From: Planctomycetota bacterium
GTDB taxonomy: Bacteria; Planctomycetota; Phycisphaerae; Sedimentisphaerales; Anaerobacaceae
Length of the DNA: 13,308 nucleotides
Reading direction: 5' to 3'
NCBI GenBank assembly: GCA_023135255.1
Contig: JAGLTN010000046.1
Coordinates: 1-13,308 of the forward strand
The notes beneath the pieces are model-generated. The model ran no database searches. It worked only from the letters and a program-made list of their open reading frames with translations, and was not told the origin of the DNA. Positions 1 through 6,439 of the stretch are shown piece by piece (within the stretch, counting starts at the first letter, position 1; each line of letters starts with the position of its first letter). A program made the translations under genes and the position numbers.

Positions 1-182
1 TATGTTGTTATTCGTGGCTCGAAAAAAGCCTGATATACCCTTAAGGGTAGTAAATGTCCGCTAATAAATCCGTAACTTGTTATTTTTAAGTTAGTTACCC
101 GCGGATAAACGGAAAAATTCAATTGAGATCAGTATATGTTATTTGTTAAGATCGTTATTTGAAATTTTATACGGGGCCCATA

Positions 183-599
183 GTGGACAGAAGAACCAGA
201 GCCAGAGAGTTAGCAATGCAGGGAATATTTCAACTTGATGTTCAAGGCTCAGAACTGCTTGGCAGATTATTGAATTTCTTCAGAGACAGCGAAAATGATG
301 ACATAGTTGTACAACTCGCGATGAAGTGGACTAAAGAGACGTGGGATAATATTGCACGCTGTGACGAACTTATAACAAGTTCGACATTAAAATGGAAAAT
401 GTCGCGTCTTTCGCCTGTAGATAAAAGTATTTTACGACTTTCGGTTTATCAATTGGTATTTTGCGATGACATTCCGGAAAAAGTTGTTATAAATGAGGCG
501 ATAGAGCTTGCGAAAAAATACAGTACGGAAAAATCGCCGGGGTTTATTAACGGCGTACTCGACGCGATAAGGAAAAAACTGAAATCTGCGGACGAGTAG
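183..599 (+). CDS. nusB: Transcription antitermination protein NusB
   Basis: NusB is a small all-helical RNA-binding protein. With NusE (ribosomal protein S10) it binds boxA RNA and supports antitermination on rRNA operons, in the cytoplasm. With the GTG start the product is 138 aa, normal for the family. Visible hallmarks are the N-terminal '[17 protein letters not shown]' helix (about residues 3-19), '[17 protein letters not shown]' (75-91), '[13 protein letters not shown]' (101-113) and 'FINGVLD' (121-127). A longer TTG start at 159 is open in frame but has no Shine-Dalgarno sequence. The GTG start has GGGG seven bases upstream and gives the usual NusB N-terminus, so I prefer it. A parA-type gene follows 41 bases later on the same strand, so the two are probably co-transcribed. 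Family assignment is firm; the start is not. Confidence 0.92.
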   Translation: MDRRTRARELAMQGIFQLDVQGSELLGRLLNFFRDSENDDIVVQLAMKWTKETWDNIARCDELITSSTLKWKMSRLSPVDKSILRLSVYQLVFCDDIPEKVVINEAIELAKKYSTEKSPGFINGVLDAIRKKLKSADE

Positions 600-640
600 A
601 ATAAAAAGATTTTGAATTAAGCATTTTGTGAGGTGGCCGA

Positions 641-1687
641 TTGAGGACGATAGCGGTACTGAACCAAAAAGGTGGCGTAGGAAAAACTACAACGACAACG
701 AATCTTGCCGCAGCACTTGCAGCAAAAGGTTTTAAAGTAGCGGCCATTGATCTTGACCCGCAGTCGCACCTTACGATACATTTAGGCTTAAATCCAGAAA
801 CGATCGAAGCAGGCGCATACAAAGTGCTTACGCAACAGGCGAGCTTCGAAGATGAGATAATAGAAGTCCGCAAAAACTTATGGCTATTGGCTGCCAACAT
901 AAATCTGGTAGGTGCTGAAAGTGAACTGGTATCGGTTGTCGGCAGAGAAACAATTCTGCGTGAAGCTGTGGACAAAATAAAAGACAGATTCGACTACATA
1001 TTGATAGACTGCGCTCCTTCACTTGGGCTTTTGACTTTGAATGCTTTGGCATGTGCTGAGGAGGTATTGATTCCGCTTCAGCCTCACTTTTTGGCGCTGC
1101 AGGGGTTCGGCAAACTGCTACAAACAATAGACCTTGTTAATAAGCGAATCAACCCTAACCTTAAGGTCAAAGGCATTTTGCTTTGTATGTTCGATTCGAG
1201 AGCGTCATTGCCTAATGAAGTTAAAGCGGATATTGAGCAATTCCTTGAAAGTGCCAGAGGAACCAATTGTGCCTGGTCACAAGCAGAAATGCTGCCCGTA
1301 TATATCCGCAGAAATATCAAACTGGCAGAAGCTCCGAGTTACGGCAAAACAATATTTGAATATGAGGAAAACTGTAACGGAGCTCAGGACTACCGAAAAG
1401 TCGCGGAATTCTTCTATAATAACGGCAAACTGGTCGAACCGACTGAAGATGAAATTATACAAGAGACCCCGGAAGCTAACGAAGCTGATATTGAAACAGA
1501 AACGATTGAAAACGGCCTGACAGATGATAACGAATCAGTGGAAGAGCTGTCGCAAGTCGACAATATCGCAACCCAATCACAACAAACCGAAACTAATATC
1601 CAAAGGCCCGCCGGTATCGAAATAAAAGAAATAAAACCTGCGTCTTATTTATCTGAAAGTGAAAATAAAAAAGAGACCTCCTTATAA
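641..1687 (+). CDS. ParA/Soj-family ATPase with acidic C-terminal tail
   Basis: This is a Walker-type ATPase of the ParA/Soj/MinD superfamily, which dimerises on ATP and usually binds DNA or partner proteins to position chromosomes or other cargo. The deviant Walker A 'KGGVGKTT' is at residues 10-17 with the signature lysine K10 and catalytic-loop K15. 'DLDPQ' (37-41) is the A' motif, and 'DYILIDCAPSLG' (118-129) is Walker B with D123. The ATPase domain ends near residue 260. About 90 more residues follow, rich in Glu, Thr, Asn and Gln, and look disordered; most Soj proteins end without this tail. The TTG start is supported by a 'TGAGGTGG' ribosome-binding site at 629-636. No parB lies downstream: the gene runs into a terminator. 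It could be the chromosomal ParA with ParB elsewhere or an orphan ParA with another cargo, so I give no symbol. Confidence 0.88.
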   Translation: MRTIAVLNQKGGVGKTTTTTNLAAALAAKGFKVAAIDLDPQSHLTIHLGLNPETIEAGAYKVLTQQASFEDEIIEVRKNLWLLAANINLVGAESELVSVVGRETILREAVDKIKDRFDYILIDCAPSLGLLTLNALACAEEVLIPLQPHFLALQGFGKLLQTIDLVNKRINPNLKVKGILLCMFDSRASLPNEVKADIEQFLESARGTNCAWSQAEMLPVYIRRNIKLAEAPSYGKTIFEYEENCNGAQDYRKVAEFFYNNGKLVEPTEDEIIQETPEANEADIETETIENGLTDDNESVEELSQVDNIATQSQQTETNIQRPAGIEIKEIKPASYLSESENKKETSL

Positions 1688-1710
1688 AAGAGGCCTCTAT
1701 GGTTTTTTTT
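1672..1710. terminator. Bidirectional intrinsic terminator between convergent genes
   Basis: A 9-bp stem with one A-C mismatch (1672-1680 with 1690-1698) encloses a 9-base loop and is followed on the plus strand by eight T at 1703-1710. Read on the minus strand, the same hairpin is followed by TTTTTATTTT (1671 down to 1662). It therefore serves the ParA gene on the plus strand and the foldase gene (ending at 1729) on the minus strand. The ParA stop codon lies inside the loop. Confidence 0.85.
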
Positions 1711-1728
1711 AACTTATAGCTTTAAGTA

Positions 1729-2676
1729 TTACTTCTTTTCTTTCTCTTTAGCCTCACCAGATTCTTTGTCTTCAGCAGGTTCATCTAATATCGGGGAACG
1801 ATATATTTTTTTAGCGTTAACTTTTTTAAGGTTTTCTTTATAGTCTGCAAAATATTGTTTTCTCTTTTGCCCCATCAATGTGCTATTAATTTTCTTGCGT
1901 GCTTTTTCAAAAGACAAAATCTTAGTTTCTCTCAAGCTCTCAACGGAGATTATTTCGAACTTTCCTTTTTTGTTTTTCAACGGACCAATAAATTTATTAA
2001 GCTTAGCTTTTTCAATCTGCTTAACGATTTCAGGGCTGAAACGTCTTTTGATAACACCAAAGCCCATTTTTATTACATAACCACCTTTTTTAGCATCCTT
2101 AGCAATTGATTCTGTTTTAGCAAGTTCTTTAATGTCTCCACCTGCTTTAAGCTTTTTCAACACTTCCTGAGCTTTTTCAGAAGTATCGCATTCAATATGA
2201 TAAAAAGTTGCCTGCCCGAGAGTCTGGAGTTTAGAATCAGTTGCTTTATTCTTTTTGTAATACTTTTTTGCCTCTTTATCGCTGATATCAAAATCTTTCA
2301 CCTGCAAATGGTCTACGAGCTTGATGACGTACATCTTTTTATATTGAAGCTCGAACATGTATCTATCCATTTCATCTTTGAACATATCATCAGACTTGAC
2401 TGCATCTTCGTAAAAAAGTTCTGTCTCGATCCACCAGTCAGCGATTTTCTTTACGATTTCAGGCTTCGCATCTTTCTGCATCCAGTTTACTTTTTCTCTT
2501 GTAAGTACTGCATCGCCTACTTTGGCAATGACTTCTTTCGGATTATGTTTTAGTGTAGGTTTTTCTTTTTCAGAGGCCTTATCCGGCTTAGCGGCAAATA
2601 CTTTGCTGCTGAAACATAAAGTCAAGACTGCGATCAAAACCAACAAAGTAATTTTCTTAGTAGTTCGATAAGACAT
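1729..2676 (-). CDS. Secreted parvulin-type peptidyl-prolyl isomerase (SurA/PrsA-like)
   Basis: This is a predicted extracytoplasmic foldase that would isomerise X-Pro bonds in secreted or outer-layer proteins. A signal peptide covers residues 1-28: a Lys-rich n-region, a hydrophobic core and cleavage near 'VFA|AK'. Residues about 47-120 resemble the SurA N-terminal chaperone helices ('EVIAKVGDAVLTREKVNWM'). The rotamase (PpiC) domain spans about 155-250, with 'FYHIECDTSEKAQEVLKKL', the 'GGY...GFGVI' segment and 'IGPLKNKKGKFEIISVES'. A Lys/Glu-rich charged tail closes the protein at 315 aa. The ATG is preceded by 'AAGGAGAA' (2683-2690) and by a good promoter. The gene ends next to the shared terminator, so it is probably a single-gene transcript. 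The parvulin family is clear; whether chaperone or isomerase activity dominates cannot be read from sequence. Confidence 0.87.
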   Translation of the reverse strand: MSYRTTKKITLLVLIAVLTLCFSSKVFAAKPDKASEKEKPTLKHNPKEVIAKVGDAVLTREKVNWMQKDAKPEIVKKIADWWIETELFYEDAVKSDDMFKDEMDRYMFELQYKKMYVIKLVDHLQVKDFDISDKEAKKYYKKNKATDSKLQTLGQATFYHIECDTSEKAQEVLKKLKAGGDIKELAKTESIAKDAKKGGYVIKMGFGVIKRRFSPEIVKQIEKAKLNKFIGPLKNKKGKFEIISVESLRETKILSFEKARKKINSTLMGQKRKQYFADYKENLKKVNAKKIYRSPILDEPAEDKESGEAKEKEKK

Positions 2677-2725
2677 TTTTAGTTCTCCTTGTAAGAATTA
2701 CAATTTAACAAAATTATTTTTATTC

Positions 2726-2755
2726 ATTATATTTCGGTTTTAGTAAGCGATTCAA
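2726..2755 (-). promoter_or_regulatory. Sigma70-like promoter of the foldase gene
   Basis: On the minus strand a -35 TTGAAT (2750-2755) is separated by 18 bases from a consensus -10 TATAAT (2726-2731). It lies in the 88-base gap between the upstream hydrolase gene and the foldase start, leaving a leader of roughly 40 bases. It indicates that the foldase gene has its own transcript rather than relying only on read-through. Confidence 0.7.
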
Positions 2756-2764
2756 TGAAAATAT

Positions 2765-3673
2765 TTACTTTTTTTCTTCCAACAATTTAGTATCTTTCAA
2801 CCATTCCAAACACATATCAGGCCAAGCGGATGCAGTAGTGAGATAACCGGCCAAACCATAGCCATGTCCGCCCTTGTTAAAAATGTGCAGTTCTGCGGGC
2901 ACTTTGGCTTTTTGCAGCGCCAGATAAAAACTTATGCTGTTCTCCGTGGGCACGCCAGTATCTTCCCGGGTATGAACCAGAAACGTTGGTGGAGTTTCAG
3001 ATGTCACCTGCAATTCGCTCGACATGGACCTGGCAAGCTCGGCGTCAGGATTTTCGCCTAGAAGATTTTTCTTAGAGCCGCTATGGCCGAATTCTTTGGT
3101 CATTGTGATAACAGGATAGATGAGTATCATAAAATCGGGTCTGCAGCTGACTTTGTCGATGACGTCTTTTGCATCTGCTTTGCCCGCGTCGAAGTGAGTG
3201 CCGGCGGTAGAAGCAAGATGGCCTCCCGCGGAAAAACCAATTATACCGATTTTTGACGGGTCGATGTTAAAATCTTTTGCCCTGCTGCGCACGGTTCGGA
3301 TTGCTCTTTGTGCGTCGAGCAGTGGATACGGATGGCTATAGCCCATAGACTTACAACGGTATTTGACAATGAAAGCTGCGATGCCGTTAGAGTTCAACCA
3401 CTTAGCAACTTGATGACCTTCATGGTCCATTGCCAACCCCCAGTATCCGCCTCCCGGACAAATCACGACAGCGGTTCCGTTAGCTTTTTCTTTGGGTGGC
3501 AGATAAATCGTCAGCGTAGGTTCATCGTCTTCGGTACTGCCTTTAGCACCTGGGGCACCATCGGACCAGAGCTGTTCAACTGTAAAAGCAGAAACCACTT
3601 CTTCTTGTTGCGCAAAAGACAACGACGTCAATACGGATATGATCAAAATTAAATACACAGGTTTTTTGGTCAT
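2765..3673 (-). CDS. Secreted alpha/beta-hydrolase, esterase (BD-FAE/acetyl-xylan esterase-like)
   Basis: This is a predicted secreted carboxyl-esterase of the alpha/beta-hydrolase fold, the type often found releasing acetyl or feruloyl groups from plant or algal polysaccharides. A short signal peptide ends near 'LSFA|QQ' (about residue 21). The oxyanion-hole strand 'CPGGGYWGL' is at 72-80. The nucleophile elbow 'GFSAGG' is at 146-151 with Ser148. The acid is probably Asp238 in 'HTREDTGVP', and the catalytic His is His270 in 'GGHGYGL'. All three triad positions are present in the expected order and spacing, so it should be active. At 302 aa it is normal for the family. It starts 14 bases after the stop of the Tat-exported isomerase-like gene, which implies one transcript and a shared role in carbohydrate use. 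The substrate is inferred from the family only. Confidence 0.87.
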   Translation of the reverse strand: MTKKPVYLILIISVLTSLSFAQQEEVVSAFTVEQLWSDGAPGAKGSTEDDEPTLTIYLPPKEKANGTAVVICPGGGYWGLAMDHEGHQVAKWLNSNGIAAFIVKYRCKSMGYSHPYPLLDAQRAIRTVRSRAKDFNIDPSKIGIIGFSAGGHLASTAGTHFDAGKADAKDVIDKVSCRPDFMILIYPVITMTKEFGHSGSKKNLLGENPDAELARSMSSELQVTSETPPTFLVHTREDTGVPTENSISFYLALQKAKVPAELHIFNKGGHGYGLAGYLTTASAWPDMCLEWLKDTKLLEEKK

Positions 3674-3687
3674 GATGTTTTCCCAGG

Positions 3688-5175
3688 TTAAATATGTTCT
3701 GCTTTAATTTTTGCGAGCTGACAATATGCTTTGAACGTTCTTTCGTAATCGCCATAAATAAACAACTGATGGAATCCCTTTGTGTCACGAGTATCTTTTA
3801 TATCGTCCATTTTCAATTCTACAGAAGTTCTGCAACCACCTGAAGGCGGCGTGTCAATATTGCCTACGACAGTGCCTGTTCCAATAACCATTGAGAATTC
3901 ATAAGGCTTTGCCAAAGGCGGATCCCAAGGCGAACCCTGGCAGATATATTTCATAACAGTCACCTTCTGGCCTAACCTCCAAAGTACCTGCGGAGCAACA
4001 CCAAGATCCGATTCGCTGTGGCTTCTGAGAATAAAAGGCTCATCAGGCTTATCAAAACCATTAAGCTTTGCACCGCATGTACAGTGAGCCCCGACAAGAG
4101 TATTATTCACAGTATCCGGAGCCGGGTCCTGCATAAAGCCTGGTCTGTTAGTCAACAGATGAGTAAGCCTTGAAGAAATCGCTGCGGGCCAATCAGCTTC
4201 ACAGCAACCAACTATACCTTCATCCCGCAATTTTGAAAATGCCAGACATGGAGGCTGAATAGTTTTACTGCCTACGAGTCCAAGACAGTTCATGGAAAAA
4301 CCATGACAATTTTCATCTGCCATAAGTTTTTTGCAGACTATGTAATTTCTTACTGCTTCCAAAATATCGCCTTTGGTCGGCTCTACGATCTTGCGGGCAT
4401 TTTTTGAATAATAATCAGCGATAGCTTTCATTTCCTTAGTAGTTTTTATTTTTTTCAGTTCATCAGAAAATCTACTTTCCGGAATGTAGTGCAGTGTAGT
4501 ACCAATTTGTCTTAGTTTTATATCATTAGTCTTGTCACCTGAGGCAATACAAAGCCTGGTTCTTGCCATTTGCGGAATTGAGTTAAGCAGTCTAAGTCCC
4601 GTACCAAGCCAGTTAAGATCAGCTGTCGCGCCAACGAAACAACCTTCGATATTGCGTGTATTTTGAAGATGCCCCGTAAAAGAAGAACCTACCGGGCTGA
4701 AAATAACCATCGGAATATCGCTGCGGTTTTGAGGCTTTGCCATTTTATCAGCGTGGTTCCAACCCATGTTAAGGTTCATATTTGTAACTAAGATGCCATC
4801 GGGTTTATCTTTTTTAACGCTGTCTAAAAAGGCAGCGGTGGTTTTTTCATCGTAGAGAGGTTTGTTTTCTATATCCAGGTCGATGCCCATCTTTTTAGCG
4901 GCTTTGGTGATAACTTTGGTATATTGTTTCTGCATACCCACCTGGTCATACGCAGCACCGGGCCAACCAAGCCAGGTCCTTCTAACATTAGGACGAATAA
5001 AAGCAACTTTGATTTTTGACTTTTGCGTAGAAGGTATTTCGGAAGCGAAAACAGATGATGCAAAATCCAACAGCCCCATTTGCGATGCTGCCGCCATTGC
5101 AGCTGTTGAAGCTAAAAAATTTCTGCGACTAATAGTGAACGGACAGACCGACCTGAATTTTGTGTTATTAGACAT
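3688..5175 (-). CDS. Tat-exported L-fucose/L-arabinose isomerase-like protein
   Basis: The N-terminus carries a twin-arginine signal, 'SRRNFLASTAAMAAA' (16-30), so export of the folded protein is predicted. The mature part resembles the L-fucose/L-arabinose isomerase superfamily: an N-terminal Rossmann-like region (about 55-200) and a C-terminal domain containing 'CCEADWPAAISSRLTHLL' and 'NNTLVGAHCTCGAKL'. In that superfamily a Glu/Asp pair and a His in these segments bind the catalytic divalent metal; E327, D329 and H364 here are the likely equivalents. Length is 495 aa. The start is firm, with AAGGAGG ending nine bases before the ATG. It is the first gene of a pair with a secreted esterase. 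A sugar isomerase outside the cytoplasm would be unusual, so it may be a repurposed binding protein or an enzyme on another substrate. Superfamily placement is moderately sure; function is not known. Confidence 0.72.
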   Translation of the reverse strand: MSNNTKFRSVCPFTISRRNFLASTAAMAAASQMGLLDFASSVFASEIPSTQKSKIKVAFIRPNVRRTWLGWPGAAYDQVGMQKQYTKVITKAAKKMGIDLDIENKPLYDEKTTAAFLDSVKKDKPDGILVTNMNLNMGWNHADKMAKPQNRSDIPMVIFSPVGSSFTGHLQNTRNIEGCFVGATADLNWLGTGLRLLNSIPQMARTRLCIASGDKTNDIKLRQIGTTLHYIPESRFSDELKKIKTTKEMKAIADYYSKNARKIVEPTKGDILEAVRNYIVCKKLMADENCHGFSMNCLGLVGSKTIQPPCLAFSKLRDEGIVGCCEADWPAAISSRLTHLLTNRPGFMQDPAPDTVNNTLVGAHCTCGAKLNGFDKPDEPFILRSHSESDLGVAPQVLWRLGQKVTVMKYICQGSPWDPPLAKPYEFSMVIGTGTVVGNIDTPPSGGCRTSVELKMDDIKDTRDTKGFHQLFIYGDYERTFKAYCQLAKIKAEHI

Positions 5176-5180
5176 TCACA

Positions 5181-5190
5181 AACCTCCTTA
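5181..5190 (-). promoter_or_regulatory. Strong Shine-Dalgarno of the isomerase-like gene
   Basis: The minus strand reads TAAGGAGGTT here, a full anti-SD match, with the ATG at 5175 a few bases downstream. It is the best ribosome-binding site in the window and fixes this start. Confidence 0.8.
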
Positions 5191-5342
5191 TTTTAAGTTT
5201 CACTTTTAATTCAGAACAATTTAATAAAGTAAATTACGCCAATAATCCACTGTAAGTTCACCAAAAGCTGCGAAAGCAGAGTATATCGGCAGCAGGGGCA
5301 TCAGACAAGTAAAATTTGACCTATTTGAATGCTAAGGCGATA

Positions 5343-6029
5343 TTAAATAAGCTCTTGCGGCATTTCCAAACGCTTTTTGACATGGCAAAGAAATTCCGCG
5401 GCATAGAAGTAATCTATTATCCTGTGGTCAACTGCCAGGGTGAGGGACAGTATCTTGCGGGCTTTGAAGCCGCCCTGCCCGGGGACAACTGTATTAAAAG
5501 CGTTGCCGACAGATAGTATTGTGCTTGCAGGAGGAGGAACAATCCCGATAAAAGAATCCACACCATAGCTGCCGAGGTTGCTTAAAGCGACAGTTTCCTC
5601 AGCCATATCTTCCAGAGTCAATTGATGGCTGCGGGCTTTTTCGGTAAGGTGCTATTCCTCTTTGGCGATATCAGCAAGGCTTTTCCGGTCAGCGTGCTTA
5701 ATAACGGGAACGACCAGACCATGAGGAGCATTAACGGCAAAACCGATGTTTATATCTTCCCTGAGAGTGATGCTGTCGCCGTCGACTTTGCCGGCCATTC
5801 GGGGAAATTCTTCAACGGCATGTGCCAATGCGCTGATATAAAACGAATTTGTGGTTATTTTGACACCTAACATTTTTTTCAGCTTTGGGCGAAGGTGCAT
5901 CAAATCCGTAATATCAGCCTTGGCTTCAAGGTAAAAACAAGGCTTATTATGCTTAGAAGCTGACATTCTTTTGGCGATTGTCTTCTGAATATTCGTCAGC
6001 GGTATTTTTTTTGAAGCTGAATTTTCCAA
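5343..6029 (-). pseudogene. 2-oxoacid dehydrogenase E2 catalytic core, interrupted by in-frame TAG
   Basis: The two halves of this gene lie in one reading frame, split only by a TAG at 5652-5654. The first half (125 aa) begins with the E2 core opening 'KKIPLTNIQKTIAKRMSAS' and runs through 'NIGFAVNAPHGLVVPVIKHA' to 'SLADIAKEE'. After the stop the frame continues 'HLTEKARSHQLTLEDMAEE', 'SNLGSYGVDSFIGIVPPP', the catalytic 'VDHRIID' and a 'MPQELI' end. Together this is one acyltransferase core of about 228 residues. E2 cores transfer an acyl group from lipoyl-lysine to CoA. No lipoyl or E3-binding domain precedes it: an in-frame TGA lies at 6048-6050, and a GAAAGG site plus a promoter precede the TTG start, so a core-only protein looks original. 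TAG is a genuine stop in nusB and in the lipoprotein gene, so global recoding is unlikely. The usual Gly after HRxxD is Tyr here. Confidence 0.8.
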
Positions 6030-6084
6030 ATAAAGCCTTTCTCTGGCTCAAAATCCGTATTTACATGCCATTTAAAGCACACCA

Positions 6085-6113
6085 ATACTATATTATTACT
6101 GCTGTTTTTTCAA
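6085..6113 (-). promoter_or_regulatory. Probable promoter of the interrupted E2 gene
   Basis: The minus strand has TTGAAA (6108-6113), a 17-base spacer and TAGTAT (6085-6090), about 56 bases upstream of the TTG start. Its presence suggests that the gene was transcribed on its own as a core-only E2 and did not lose an N-terminal half recently. Confidence 0.5.
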
Positions 6114-6115
6114 GG

Positions 6116-6284
6116 ATGGATAAAAACAAAAATACAGGACAGATTAAGGGTAGTTCTGATAATTGCTTTTGAGCAGCAAGTAGAAGATTTTTGGCTTCTG
6201 GCAAGGAAGATAAATCAGCTTTATCTGAAGATAAGGCGGTTTTTGTCTGACGATGACCAGAGCCAAAAAGATTCGCTTGACTGA
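6116..6284 (+). pseudogene. Possible short gene broken by a +1 frame change
   Basis: An ATG at 6116 opens 'MDKNKNTGQIKGSSDNCF', which stops at a TGA (6170-6172). Skipping one T in the TTTTGA context moves to a frame that reads on as 'EQQVEDFWLLARKINQLY' and 'LKIRRFLSDDDQSQKDSLD' to a TGA at 6282-6284. The 37-residue second part has protein-like composition (amphipathic and charged) but no usable ATG, GTG or TTG of its own upstream in frame, hence the proposed join. The joined product would be about 55 aa. AAGG sits directly against the ATG, which is too close for a good ribosome-binding site. I do not recognise the family. It could be a decayed gene, a sequencing indel in the T run, a programmed +1 shift at TTT-TGA, or chance. 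Confidence 0.3.
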
Positions 6285-6330
6285 CAAAATGAATTTTCAG
6301 AGATGCCCTTAAGGTTTAAAATCAAAACTC

Positions 6331-6359
6331 TTGTTAAAGCAGGCAAATTATATTACAAT
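6331..6359 (+). promoter_or_regulatory. Sigma70-like promoter of the lipoprotein gene
   Basis: TTGTTA (6331-6336), a 17-base spacer and TACAAT (6354-6359) give a near-consensus promoter. The predicted leader is about 75 bases before the ATG at 6440. Confidence 0.6.
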
Positions 6360-6439
6360 CTGCAAGGTTATAGATAGTGTAATATGTGTGTATGCACAAC
6401 GAAAATAAAGAATCGAATCAGAAAGGATAGTTTGCAAAT

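Larger units (their letters stand above)
6030..6439. other. Divergent intergenic stretch between E2 remnant and lipoprotein gene
   Basis: This 410-base gap has no intact recognisable gene. It holds the minus-strand promoter of the interrupted E2 gene, a plus-strand short coding-like stretch broken by a frame change (listed separately), and the plus-strand promoter of the lipoprotein gene. A 7-bp inverted repeat AGATAAA/TTTATCT (6208-6214 and 6220-6226) is also visible, but it is A+T-only and falls inside the coding-like stretch. I could see nothing else. Confidence 0.6.

Noticed and set aside
1..33. Tail of an upstream gene (frame 1 reads YVVIRGSKKA then TGA)
   Set aside because: Ten codons at the window edge cannot be told from chance, and all three plus frames stop within 65 bases.
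547..975. 142-codon open frame on the minus strand over nusB/parA
   Set aside because: It is antisense to two well-supported genes and its Ser/Arg/Val-rich product shows no domain.
1134..1520. 128-codon plus-strand frame inside the ParA gene
   Set aside because: It is an out-of-frame overlap of a gene with clear Walker motifs, and the product is not protein-like.
5283..5342. ATATCG/CGATAT repeat pair in the gap between the E2 remnant and the isomerase-like gene
   Set aside because: The arms are six bases long and about 50 bases apart, which is expected by chance in A+T-rich DNA.
5652..5654. TAG decoded as pyrrolysine or another amino acid
   Set aside because: TAG also ends nusB (597-599) and the lipoprotein gene (7799-7801) normally, and no pyl genes are in the window. 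A point mutation or sequence error is simpler.
5622..5870. 82-codon plus-strand frame
   Set aside because: It is antisense to the E2 core, whose conserved residues are in the minus-strand frame.
6208..6226. AGATAAA/TTTATCT inverted repeat as a terminator
   Set aside because: It is an A+T-only stem without a following T run, and no convincing gene ends just before it on either strand.
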